From assembly GCA_973895155.1 (NCBI GenBank), contig OZ316897.1:14260001-14324000 (forward strand): a stretch of 64,000 bases of DNA, read 5' to 3'. Source of the stretch: Marsupella aquatica (Eukaryota; Marchantiophyta). How positions within the stretch are numbered: position 1 is the first letter of the stretch; each line of letters opens with the position of its first letter. The notes under the pieces are model-generated. The model saw only the letters and a program-made list of their open reading frames with translations, had not been told where the DNA came from and searched no databases. Both the position numbers and the translations under genes were made by a program. Shown here in pieces: positions 53,524 through 64,000 of the stretch.

Positions 53524-55374
53524 TCTTCTCTATAGAAGTTAGCATTCGACAAGGGAATGCCTTAGTTGAAATCTAAAATGGAGGAAAGCAGCAGGTATGA
53601 AAATTGCAGGAAGTTTGAGTTGTTCCTTTCCCATGTATCAAAGACACATGCAATGGCAGATACAGTGCTCGCAATAGAAAATTTGAGTACAGCAAGCCTG
53701 ATACTTGGGAAAAGGATTTGGACCTAAAGTAGTGTGTTTTTGGGGAGGTCAGGGGTTGCAGCATTTGAATGATTTGAATTCGATAGATGTAGGTGTTTCA
53801 GAAGAATGTTCTGAGAGTGGTCTGCCTAATGGGTTTCAAGCAGTTGTCAGAATGGTTTTTTCCTTGGAAGCTCCTGACAAAAGCTTGCAGTAGTCGACCT
53901 GATTTTGATGCAGCAGTCAAGAGAGGACAAAGTTTAAATTGATGTCCAACTGTATTCAGATCAGTCTCTGCTAATAGTTTGGTCGAACCAGAGAGTTAAA
54001 CGCTTACAGGTGGCCGAATCTGTTGCGTCCATGGCTCGTTCTTGCATTGGGATTTGCGAATTATTGTACTGTAATCTTACTTAATGAAGGAAAGAGGTCG
54101 TTCTCTTCGTAAAGTTTCCATGTCACTCGGGGCATGTGAAAATGTTTTTTTTCAACCGAGTTTGGGTGTGATGTACCCAGACCTGGACCAGGCAGTTTCG
54201 GAATGTTGCGTCTCACTGTCTCTGTTGTTTGTATGCACCTGCGTGTGAGTAGCCTGAAATGCTGGCAGGCACTTTGCAATACACTCCGAGGCAATATTTT
54301 GTGCGTGCCGGTCCAGATTGAACTTCGCTGGCTTTTCTGTTTCGGATTATAGATTGCACCGTGCTTCATTTCTCATCATCTTGGAACTTGCTCCGTCACG
54401 AGCTTCCAAAACATCAGCTATCTTCTGGGTGATACTTGAAAAGTTCTATCAGAGAGAAACGAGGAGACAGCTAAAAGTTTGCCGACACTTCATGAGATTT
54501 GATTGGAGTGGCGGCACATAAAACTTATGGGGCAAAACATTGGCCTCGCTGTGGCATAATATGTAAGACTACGACAAATGTCATCGAATTGACATATGAT
54601 TGATTTGAAACCGCGACTTCCAGAAGGAAGAGGATGTTACTCATGCTACGGCATGCTTCATAACGCCAACAAAAATTCGCTAATTGGGCAGAGTATATGG
54701 TCAAACACTTTTTGCTTCCCACAATTTCAAAAAAATTCCATTCCAAGAAATATGGTCATCTTCTTCACGTGCAAGCTACCATAACTGACGTAATTGAGAC
54801 AAAGTCTTTGTCCCCACGCCACCCACCCCTCGACTGCTTCCTTATCTGTAAGTGAGAGAGAATGGAAATCAGGAGTGTCTAGACTACTCTACAGTGACCC
54901 ATAGAGAGCAGAGTCGACAGAACGGGGTAAAGGGAATGGAATTACGCCATCACGACAACATCGCAGTGAGTAGGAAGGCTCCATCCCAATCCTGCATGGC
55001 ATCCTGATAAAACGGGTAAATTTAATCCCTCGAAGTTTAACCGAAGTTTGTCGAATGGCCATAGATGGTCGCGAATCGATTACAGGCAACGGGTAAATTA
55101 CTCCCTGGAACCGAAGTTTACCAAATGACCAGAGATGGTCGCGAATTGATTACAGAACTCAAAATCCGTCTTGGTTGACTCAACTTCATAGTAATTTGGA
55201 AGATAAACAACAGTCTCCCACACCAACAATTGCTGCAGGTGTCCACGCTATCTCTCTACTTCAATTGCCGAGCTGGTGAGTATATTGACATGATTATTAT
55301 TTCGCCTCAGTCTTGCTGAGGCGTTGATGTTGCGGTGATGCCGGTTTCAAAACAGAGTACGAGTAAACTCCTCT
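53524..55374. other. Non-coding spacer with a short tandem duplication
   Basis: About 55,011-55,156 holds two copies of a unit with AACGGGTAAATT, CCGAAGTTT and AGATGGTCGCGAAT. No gene supported. Confidence 0.55.
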
Positions 55375-56748
55375 TTACTTCGCGTCCTTCGACAAGAACA
55401 TCTGCTTCGCGGGGACGGCGTTGGTATATTGGTCTACGGAGCTCCCAGCTTCAAAAACAGCTGCAGCTCCCATACCGGTACCAATACACATGGATACAAC
55501 GCCATACCGCGTGTCCTTGCCCCGTTTCTTCATTTCATGGAGGAGCGTTGCTGTCGCCCGAGCTCCCGTGGTGCCGAGAGGATGGCCAATAGCCATCGCT
55601 CCCCCGTTGACGTTCACCTTGTCCATGTCTAGATCGAGAAACTTCCCGCAGTACACAAATTGCGAGGCGAAAGCCTCGTTAATTTCAAAGAGATCGATAT
55701 CGCTAATTTCGAGACCTGCCATCTTCACAGCTGCGGGGATGGCCACGGCGGGACCGATTCCCATGATCGCCGGGTCGACGCCAACGACGGCAAAACTACG
55801 GAAAACGCCCAAGATAGGAAGCCCCTTTTGTACTGCTAATCCCCTCTTCATAAGTAAAGTCGCTGCAGCACCGTCCGTCACTTGGCTGGAATTGCCAGCC
55901 GTGGTGGAACCATTCTTTTTAAATACGGGCTTCAGCTTTTTGAGGTCCTCCAGGGTGGTGCTCGGTCGAATGCCATCGTCGACAGAGACAACGATTCTGG
56001 TTTCTTCTCCAGTTGTTGGGTTCACAATCTTTGTCTCCACAGGGATGATTTCGTCCTTGAACCGTCCCGACGCGGTCGCCGCCGCAGCTCGTTGATGAGA
56101 CACAACGGCAGCTTGATCCTGTTCCGTCCTTGTCACCCCAAAGCGCGCAGCAACGTTTTCGGACGTCATGCCCATTGGGAGCATGCAATCCTGAGCTTGC
56201 TTGAATTGATCCAGCTTAGGGTTGGGAGCACTACCATCCATTCCCATCGGATTGCTGCTCATCGTTTCCACTCCAGCACCGATGCCAATTTCGATGAACC
56301 CAGCTTTAATTGCAGCTGCGACATCCGCAATCGCTTGCAAACCGGACGAGCACTGCCGATTGACTGTCCGAATGGGGACGGTCTCAGGGATCCCCGCGAA
56401 GAACGAGGCCATCCGACATTCCATTGCACGGTAAGACCCCGGCGCGAGCACAGTCCCGACCACAATATCCCCCACCTCCGCAGGATTCACTCCCGTTCGT
56501 TCCAGCACCGCCTTCAACACGGGAGCCAACAGATCATCCGCGCTCGTGTCCTTGAACCCACCCCGTCTGGCCCTCGTTAGGGCCGTGCGGTAAGCAGCCA
56601 CGATCACCACATCGTCGTCGTAGTCGGTGAACCTACTCTGTGCCATACATGTCGATGTCGCAATTCCTCCTCCTCGTCGCGCTCCTCCGGGTCCCTCTGG
56701 CCTCAAATGATCCAGCAGGACCTGTTGCCTTGCGCGCACACTCTCCAT
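55375..56748 (-). CDS. Peroxisomal 3-ketoacyl-CoA thiolase (acetyl-CoA acyltransferase), intronless
   Basis: Complete thiolase, 457 aa from the ATG at 56,748 (MESVRARQQVLLDHLRP). That start places a PTS2 signal RQQVLLDHL at residues 7-15, matching plant KAT/PED1 proteins. An upstream in-frame ATG at 56,799 would push the signal to residue 24 and is less likely. Active site: NRQCSSGLQA (nucleophilic Cys), GGAMAIGHPLG (His) and SMCIGTGMG (second Cys). It cleaves 3-ketoacyl-CoA in the last step of peroxisomal beta-oxidation. Land-plant KAT genes I know of have many introns; this one has none, so it may be a retrocopy or reflect lineage intron loss. The frame is intact and GC-rich. A TATA-like TTTATATAG on the minus strand lies at 57,041-57,050. 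Confidence 0.93.
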   Translation of the reverse strand: MESVRARQQVLLDHLRPEGPGGARRGGGIATSTCMAQSRFTDYDDDVVIVAAYRTALTRARRGGFKDTSADDLLAPVLKAVLERTGVNPAEVGDIVVGTVLAPGSYRAMECRMASFFAGIPETVPIRTVNRQCSSGLQAIADVAAAIKAGFIEIGIGAGVETMSSNPMGMDGSAPNPKLDQFKQAQDCMLPMGMTSENVAARFGVTRTEQDQAAVVSHQRAAAATASGRFKDEIIPVETKIVNPTTGEETRIVVSVDDGIRPSTTLEDLKKLKPVFKKNGSTTAGNSSQVTDGAAATLLMKRGLAVQKGLPILGVFRSFAVVGVDPAIMGIGPAVAIPAAVKMAGLEISDIDLFEINEAFASQFVYCGKFLDLDMDKVNVNGGAMAIGHPLGTTGARATATLLHEMKKRGKDTRYGVVSMCIGTGMGAAAVFEAGSSVDQYTNAVPAKQMFLSKDAK

Positions 56749-57040
56749 CTCAATAATCTCTCTCTCTCTCCACAAGAAATTTCGTTCCGAAACTTTCAAC
56801 TAATCAAGCAAAGAACGGAGAATCACACAATCGGCAGACCCAATTCGTTCCCCCAAACGTCTGATCTCCTTCTCTCGCTCGCACCCACAGCGTCTAGGAA
56901 ACCGATCTTCAACCAGCCCTTCTGTTGTACAGAGGAGAAACGAGACGCAAAAACTAAGGAATGAAGAAAAAGGAGGTGAGGTCGAAGAAGACCGAATGAC
57001 GAAGCCGAAATAATACTCTAAACAAAAAAAACCCACCGAT

Positions 57041-57050
57041 CTATATAAAG
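57041..57050 (-). promoter_or_regulatory. TATA-like box for the thiolase gene
   Basis: CTTTATATAG on the minus strand, about 290 bp upstream of the chosen start. Its presence argues against a promoterless retrocopy. Confidence 0.45.
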
Positions 57051-57664
57051 TAAACTTTACAATCGAGCGAAGCGGCGAAAGGTGGCGCCTCTAAAAACAG
57101 GCCTTACCCAGACTGTAACCGATTGCTTGAGCTCACTCTCGGGGTGTTGCTTGCCTCGTTCCTTTGCAGAGCGAGGAGGCAGAACATGAGTCCAACGGAT
57201 CACAGAAAGCGAATCCGTCAATTACGAGCGACCAGCACTGAGCACGACAAATCGATCACAGAACATCATGAGTTTGCTGCGTTTCTCTGATTGCGAAAAG
57301 CTGTCAATTGAGGACTAGCGAACAACAACGACCGATCACAGAAAGTGAGATCGCAGAAAGTGAGAGAAATGAGTTATGGCATTTATATGATATGATTGCA
57401 AGTCCATCATCAACAACACTCGATCACGTGCAGAAACTGACCTATTGGGTTTTCATGTGACTGCCACTTCTATCGATTGACTTAAGAGCGAGCACGAAAA
57501 GGGATATAATTACATGAAAGGGACTGACCGACCTGTTGTGGTTATCTAATTGCGAATCTGTCAATTGATGATGGGTAGGGAGATCTATTCTTAACTGGGA
57601 TTTCCAATTTCCATGCCTCCCGGGTTAAAGTACGCTTTAGGAATGTTGGGATACTCCATTTCAT

Positions 57665-58035
57665 TCGCTGAAGCATCTTAAATATATTTTAAAGAAAAAA
57701 ATACATCTATCTGTATTCTAAGTATTTTTAACTATAATAAAGAATCTCATCGTTTTCACTCTCTCTTGAATATATCTATCTGCATTCGAAGTACTTTCAA
57801 CTATAATAAAAAATTTCACCTTTTTCACTCTCTCATGGTCTATTTATGAAGTCCCCATGAAAGTAGTTAACCAGGCCCCCTCCAACATCTTCTGAACCCC
57901 AAAGATGGATTCAGTACTTGACGAGGCCCTTGGGACGGTGTGCCGTCAAAAATCCAAAAACATGCATGAAGGCCGTCAAAAATCCAAAAAACATGCATGA
58001 AGGCCGTAAAAAATCCAAAAAACATGCATGAAGTT
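57665..58035. repeat. Two small tandem repeats
   Basis: 57,700-57,838: two copies of a unit with TATCT(G)(T/C)ATTC(T/G)AAGTA and ACTATAATAAA. 57,942-58,033: three copies of a 31-bp unit GGCCGTCAAAAATCCAAAAA followed by CATGCATGAA. The rest of 57,060-60,840 is AT-rich and shows no gene. Confidence 0.75.
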
Positions 58036-60981
58036 TGCAGCATAGACCTTACAACATAGGGTGCCACAGAACTGACAACTTTTTAGTTTTTGATAAATCT
58101 CATTAATTTATTGAATTGCTAACTGCATTCTGTTTGAGCTGAAAATTGTTTGGTGCTATCTCCAACATTCAGGTTACTTACTGGAAAAAGTTGAGGGGTG
58201 TGGACACCTCCAACACTCAATCAAACATACTCAAACATCATTCTACAAGCTAGGTACAATTTATCTACATCATATATTGCACTTTTCTTTAGGTACCTAG
58301 AGCAAAGTTTGAACTAAAACTAAGTTAGAATATTCAAAGTGAGGAGTAAAAGTATTATGCTTCAGTGAAACACATGACCTAAAGTATGAAATGTCTCAGT
58401 GTAGATTTCCTAGTATATAAGACTGAGTGGTAGGAGAGTTTAAAAAACTCCCAACTTCTTCAGTGGTTAGCTTGAACTAGAGAATCATACCAAACAATCT
58501 TAAGCTCAAACAAATATCATTTCATCATCCAAAAAAGTATTAGAATTTATCAGAAATTAACATTTTGTAGGTTTGTGGCACCCTTAGTCAAGTAGTATCA
58601 CCCTATGTAGCAACACTTGTGACAAATTTAAATGCATTTTTGGATGTTTGATGGCTGACCATCCGAAGAGCATGGTCAAGTCCTGAACCCATCTTTGTGG
58701 TCCATCAAGTCCATAAGATGCTGAAGGGACCTTGTTAAGTACTTTCATGTAGATTTGTTTTTTACTCTCATGGTTTGTTTACAAAATGGGATAAGCTCAA
58801 ACTGATTGTGACCATTGGATTTAAATTAGAATCTTTCTTAAGCATTAGATCTGGGAAAAGGGAGAAAGAAGGGGGCAAGAAGGGAAGCCCCAAGGCACTT
58901 TGGAAATTGATGTTGGCTCACCAAGTGACTAAATGGGTATGGAAACTCAAGGGACACCCATAAGGGCTCCATATCACATTTACAAATACTTGGGGTGATA
59001 TGGAGGCAAGTCACATAAATATGGAAGCAAGACACAAATATGGGAGTGAGTTATGGGTTGAGGGGATTGCTCTGTTTTTTCCCTGTTTGGAGTTTAATGA
59101 TTTTTTTCAGTCTCATATCCACCCATACACACCTCTTGCCTCACCTGCCCGCCCACAATAAAGAAATATAATTCCGAAGTTCTAAACCATTGATGAGATT
59201 TGTGTTGACTGCACCAGGAGCCCAACAGTCACGCTGACATTAACTCCTCTTCGACAAAAATCAAACTTGCTTACTCCATATACACACCGTCAATTGTTAA
59301 TCCAAAACTGCTAGCCCAATTCAACATGTGACCGTGTTAGGCAGGGAGACAGAAAGTTCAACTTCGAGCTTGTAACAACTGAATATATTCAACAGTTCAC
59401 AGGTTCGAGGGGGGTCATTTGTATTCTTTACTGACCACTGAGAACTATTTAGAGGAACGAGACCCTCCAAGAAAGCAATGGGTCAGAACCTGACCTATGT
59501 GGAAGAGAAATCTAGCAAAGATGCTGAGGAGCTTGGCAAAGTTCTTGGCTCTGTAGGAGACACCAGAGGACTACACTCTTCCCAAATTAGTCCCAGAACG
59601 CTTGAATTCACTCACAGATGAACTAAATTCGCTTCGAATTCACTCGTTGCCAAAGTTTCTGTAAGTTTAATTGCCCATACTTAGGCCTTGAGATTACCCG
59701 CAACAACTATTCCATGGTCGCAACAACAATTCCGCACATCAAATGAGTCCACCTCATGGTTGCCATCACACATAAGATACCTCAACAACTTGCTTGCTAT
59801 GGGATCTAAAAGTGACAAACATGGGAATATGAAGTGGGGATGGACAAGGTTTTTCTGTGTGCCCATGCCATGGACTTTGTCAAGTCATCAGCGAGTGTAC
59901 ATTGAAAAGAATAAGTGACCTGTTACTTTTGGAAGGATGCCCCTAGTATTTTCTGCATGTGTCCCGACAAACTCTAAACTGTTAGTTTGGCAGACTTGTG
60001 CATTTATTTGGACAACTTTGTGACTTTGTTTTAGCTCAAATTTTTCCAACATGTTTTCTGACGTGCAGTCTACTACCTGACAAAGTTTGAGATTTCATGA
60101 GATCATTTGCTCCATTTATGATAAGCAATTTTTTTATCAATTATCATAAACTAACCTCAAGCAACCACTCACTTTTGTGAGGGATGCCCTGCATGAGTAG
60201 TTTGGGCATGAACGACAAATTACCACTTTTGGAAAGGATGCATGTGAAAGATATCCTGAGTACTTTGGGCATGAGCAGTGACTCACTACCAGCCCAACTA
60301 ATTGAATTGGGCTACAAATGGTCAGGAGCCCATTTACAGGTCACATTACAATCTAAAGTGTAAAAGATTATATCCATTTAAAAACCATTCGTGGCATTCC
60401 ATCCCAACTTTGGAAATCCATCCAGGTTTCACATCAAACCCCAAGGTTCATCAAGGCTTCATAGTCCAAACCTGGCTTGATATTCCAAATTTGGAGACAC
60501 AATCCCAAAGGCAGGCTACCCAATAAAAAGAAAAAGAAAAAGAGAAGTCAAGTGCAAAAAGAGGGAAGAGTTCAAAAGCGGAGAGTCCTGCTGAAAAAAA
60601 TAAAATAAGGAAGGCACTAAAGGCCTACTGAAATTAGCCAGTTTCCCACATGCTGTAGCCAGAGACCCCATCCCATAATTCTAAGGTTTTCCTTCCACTC
60701 ATTGAGATCAACGTTTCCCACCTAGCCACATACCCCATCCTTCAGAATCTGACGGTCCTACTTAAATGTATAGTGATCTTAGGTCAGAAAATTAATCCGG
60801 GGAAATTAGACAAGGAACCTACTTACGATCTTCACCTTACACCTCGTGACATTCGCTGCTCTGGCGAAAAAGGAAAAACTTAAGAAACACACTCTGTTCA
60901 GAGTGTTTTGGGTTCAGCTTCTTGTAGGTGGAATTCCTCGCTACTCTTGTGCCGTGCTCCTCGTAATTCTGGTCTTGGATC

Positions 60982-61347
60982 ATGAGTCGGGCAATTTTCT
61001 GCGTTCCTGTATTCAAATTCGGGCACTCAATTTCCTCACCTAGCTTGCAATGGTGTATCATGATGTCTTCGGATCTTGCTCAGCAGATGGCATTACAATT
61101 ATCGGGTCAAACAGTTCTTCCAGTTGGAAAACAGTGCAGAGTTAGAGTTCTGGATTTTGCGAGCGAGGTCAAAAGTTATCCACAACGCATGAAAGCTGGA
61201 CGGGACGAGACGTTGAATTTGTCCTTGTTTCGATGCTCTAAATTGATAATCAAAGGCAAGGTAGCAGCCACTATGGCGCTTTTCAAACATGTTCACTTTT
61301 ATTATTCAAGATTGGCTAGCATGCTCCCTTATGTACCGCTCCTTTGA
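60982..61347 (+). CDS. Hypothetical 121-aa ORF, low support
   Basis: Open frame with a mixed, codon-like composition (LAQQMALQLSGQTVLPVGKQ, CRVRVLDFASEV). It has no recognised domain, no visible splice partners and no upstream TATA that I would trust. It could be a first exon or chance. Confidence 0.2.
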   Translation: MSRAIFCVPVFKFGHSISSPSLQWCIMMSSDLAQQMALQLSGQTVLPVGKQCRVRVLDFASEVKSYPQRMKAGRDETLNLSLFRCSKLIIKGKVAATMALFKHVHFYYSRLASMLPYVPLL

Positions 61348-62038
61348 AGTCCTACCCCGGAAGGTTAGGGACATGATGGTTGTAGCACAAAATTACGGGT
61401 GAGTTTCTGCTGTGCTAACCACACCTGCCACTATAAAAGCCCCATTCCATGTCTCACTACTCACCATAAAATGTGGAACACTGGCACCTTTTTGTGAAGC
61501 ACTTGCCAATAAAACGTTTTGCACTTTACAATGAGAGCTTTGTAGGGACAGGACGTGTATGCTGGCAACTGCTTTAATAGAGACATCTAGTTCACCTATC
61601 TCAAGAAGAAAGTTTCCTAGTACTAACTCTAACGAGCTCCAGTACCGTCATGTACGGGACTCCAACTATTCTTGTAAACCAGCAATTAACCACTCGACAA
61701 TATCTCGTGACATTCAATGTGCTTCGAAACAAATTTCTGCAACTAAAGATGTTTACTGGCGCGTGACATTTCCTCCCGGAAAAAATGTGCAACCACCGTG
61801 AGGGACTAGCTGGTTGCGGACTGTTCGAGACTTGAGGTTGAAATGGAAGTACGACACACGGGAGCTCCCGGCAACGATGACTGTCGAATGTAGGCGACAT
61901 GGAAATTGCGGGGGAAACTGGCGGGTCGTGCCTCTGCTCTGAGTATACGCGTATCCGCAACTAACACTTTCCCAAAAGTTCTAAAACAAGGTTGACAAGT
62001 CCAACAAGATCCAACACCATTAGACCCCAGGAATCCGC
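61348..62038. other. Spacer 3' of the F-box/kelch gene
   Basis: Short overlapping frames on both strands; none convincing. Confidence 0.5.
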
Positions 62039-63286
62039 TCAAATTTGAAGAAGGGACATTGAACAAAGACTGGGATCAACATCGGCCCCGTTAAACAGGT
62101 CAACTGGCACTTTCTCGAGCTGAAACTCCATTGTGTCACCACTGAAGCCCTTGCTATGAAGAAGAAAGACATACTCCAATCTGCAAGACCAATGACATAA
62201 AACGAAAATCTCGCCTTCCACAGCTTTAACACAAATTGGCATCATGTAGTTGTCATCGATACCATCCTCCGTCACAAAAGTGGGCCGAGTATTTGCAGCA
62301 AACGCAAATGTATGCAGCTGCCTCCATGAATTTCGTTCAATATCGTAGATATAAACGTCATTAGAGCTCATCGTATGCAAACTTCCTTGTGCCACAAACG
62401 GGCATCCTTCGAGCCGACCATAATGTTTCTGGTCTCCCCACTCATCCGTGACTGGATGATAAACCAAATATTCTGGGAACTCGTCCAGCACAGTGTTGTT
62501 ACGCTTGTCCGGGAGAGTGTACCCATAAAGAAAAAGCTCCTGTCCCAACGCTTCGATCGTATCAACTTCATGCTCGAAGTCTTCGAACATCTTCACCTTG
62601 ATCGTGGACCAAGTATTTTCCTTGGGATCATACACCTCTCCTCGATGACAATGGTCGCCGTCTTCGGTCCCAAATACGAAAATCTTGCCATTAATGACAC
62701 CACATCTCATGCGAGGTCTTCCTACGCTCATACTCGCACACTCTTTCCACTGCCTCTGCCCCGCGAGGTCCAACACGTATACGGTATGACTGTGAAGATC
62801 GTCAATAGGAAGTTCGTGTCCTCCCAGGACATAGACTTTGCCATCCAATGGAACACATTGGCTGAACATTGGGATTCCCCGGGAGTATGCAGACGGGATT
62901 GTTGGAAGAATATAACAAGACATGTCTCGAATCGAATAGAGAACGATTTCAGCGAAATAACTATAACAGCCATACGAAATCAGAACGAGAGGCTCTCTTG
63001 TTTCCGAGCGGACTCTCGCATCGTACACCCGACGACTTCTGATTGCGTGACGCCAGCTACGACTAACTGATGGGAGGACATGAAAATCTTTCAAGGATAA
63101 TTTTGTAGCAATTTTGTCCAAGGTAATGTCATCATGAATCCCTGGAAGAAGTTCCTCGAGTCGCAGACATCTGTCGCTATCTTGCAGCACGTCCAGAGGC
63201 GAAATTCCGGCTAATGGTCCTGAGCTACATAATGGCCGCCAAAAGTTGCACCGATTATCCTCCATTACAACTGACTCTCTGTTCAC
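62039..63286 (-). CDS. F-box/kelch-repeat protein
   Basis: A 415-aa single exon. An F-box occupies about residues 42-90 (LLPGIHDDITLDKIATKLSL; VLPSVSRSWRHAIRS). Kelch-type blades follow, with DGKVYVLGGHE, VYVLDLAGQRQWKECASMSV, INGKIFVFGTEDGD, EVYDPKENTWSTI and VYIYDIERNSWRQL. Such proteins are substrate adaptors of SCF ubiquitin ligases: the F-box binds an ASK/SKP1 protein and the kelch propeller holds the target. The target cannot be told. A second Met at residue 8 (MEDNRCNFW) is an alternative start. Plants have large families of these genes, many intronless. Confidence 0.88.
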   Translation of the reverse strand: MNRESVVMEDNRCNFWRPLCSSGPLAGISPLDVLQDSDRCLRLEELLPGIHDDITLDKIATKLSLKDFHVLPSVSRSWRHAIRSRRVYDARVRSETREPLVLISYGCYSYFAEIVLYSIRDMSCYILPTIPSAYSRGIPMFSQCVPLDGKVYVLGGHELPIDDLHSHTVYVLDLAGQRQWKECASMSVGRPRMRCGVINGKIFVFGTEDGDHCHRGEVYDPKENTWSTIKVKMFEDFEHEVDTIEALGQELFLYGYTLPDKRNNTVLDEFPEYLVYHPVTDEWGDQKHYGRLEGCPFVAQGSLHTMSSNDVYIYDIERNSWRQLHTFAFAANTRPTFVTEDGIDDNYMMPICVKAVEGEIFVLCHWSCRLEYVFLLHSKGFSGDTMEFQLEKVPVDLFNGADVDPSLCSMSLLQI

Positions 63287-64000
63287 TTCAACAGTTGAAA
63301 TACAAACCAGTTAACTGCAAATACGCATGTCTCTCAATCATGGAAGATATCAATAAAATAAATCGGGTTGACAAAATTGATCGAGGTGCACAACACGAAT
63401 TGAATTCAAACGCATGTACCTCATGGCTGGCATCAACAACGAAATTAGCTGCCGAAATTGAGAGACCGGAACAAAACGAATTTGAATACAGCAACGCAGA
63501 GAATTGTCCGAGCTCACAAAAACAAAATTAACCGGAGAGACCAGGACCAGAATTGCACGCACCAGACAAGAGTACCGAGTAATTGAACCCACAAGAAATT
63601 AAGTGTCGTCTTAGCAGTGAGTCAAACAGGTCTGCCTACGCGATACAACGGCCTCTCCGTTCAGAGTTCAGGGCAGCTCTGGGTTGTCCTCTCGTTCCTC
63701 CCCGCTCTCGCACCTTCTGCGCTGTCTCTTGATTCGCTCTCTCGGATTCAGAGTCTCTCAGCTACCTTCTCTAGCACTCTCCTCTGTGAGTTTACTACTT
63801 GATGGAAGACAAAATATGATTCTCTGCTGAGCAACAGCTTGTCAGCTTCTGCTTCTGCGAAGTGTTCTCTCATGCGCTCACCGTGTGAATTCACTTTCTT
63901 CTACACAACCAGCTCGGGATTGCTTAGCTACCTGCTCTCGCACTCTCATCTGTGCTCAGTGAGTTCAGCAGTAGATGGAAGAAAGCTTCCGGTTCACTGG
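63287..64000. other. Region 5' of the F-box/kelch gene
   Basis: No gene supported. A loose direct repeat is present at about 63,735-63,805 and 63,925-63,986 (AGCTACCT(T/G)CTCT, GCACTCTC, TGTG...GTGAGTT, GATGGAAGA). Confidence 0.45.

Noticed and set aside
55421-56580. Long plus-strand frames over the thiolase
   Set aside because: They are antisense shadows of a GC-rich coding region with a fully recognisable protein on the other strand.

Overview
The window looks like nuclear DNA of a streptophyte plant, probably a bryophyte, lycophyte or streptophyte alga. The host genes have spliceosomal GT-AG introns. One encodes a TIC32-like plastid short-chain dehydrogenase, one a DedA-type membrane protein with a transit-like N-terminus, one an organellar mTERF protein, one a peroxisomal thiolase with a plant-style PTS2, and one an F-box/kelch protein. 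No species can be named from the sequence alone.

Region 1-11,630 is a decayed mobile element that runs off the left edge. It has two divergent gene blocks around a central spacer (about 5.5-7.7 kb). The minus-strand block carries, in order, an unknown ORF, a ParB-like domain, a DNA N4/N6-methyltransferase-like C-terminal motif and an FCP1/HAD-like domain. The plus-strand block carries two DUF8039-like modules and a DUF7869-type transposase-like domain. A family of perfect or near-perfect odd palindromes (core CTCGAGATSATCTCGAG) is scattered through the block in spacers, introns and even in frame inside coding sequence. 11,631-12,960 is non-coding with small tandem repeats.

Region 12,961-32,086 holds two head-to-tail copies (period 9,327 bp) of a minus-strand Ty3/gypsy-type LTR retrotransposon joined through a shared LTR. 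Each copy reads gag, zinc knuckles, protease, C5-cytosine DNA methyltransferase (DNMT3/DRM-like), reverse transcriptase, RNase H, integrase, PHD finger. The roughly 2,380-codon gag-pol frame has no frameshift, yet it contains 11 internal stop codons, all TAG or TGA and never TAA, shared by both copies. The leader carries a 5S rRNA-derived segment and a 69-bp tandem repeat built around another odd palindrome with the same GATSATC centre.

Region 32,087-64,000 is host sequence: a repeat-rich spacer with two perfect hairpins, the eight-exon TIC32-like gene (+, 37,411-40,961), a tandem-repeat spacer, the eleven-exon DedA/VTT-domain gene (+, 44,336-48,162), a spacer, a single-exon mTERF gene (+, 52,231-53,523), an intronless 3-ketoacyl-CoA thiolase (-, 55,375-56,748), a long gene-poor stretch, and an F-box/kelch gene (-, 62,039-63,286).

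The common thread of the mobile half is DNA methylation. Two unrelated elements carry two unrelated DNA methyltransferase families, and their coding damage looks biased to C-to-T/G-to-A changes. All domain calls are from reading the translations by eye; no database search was possible.
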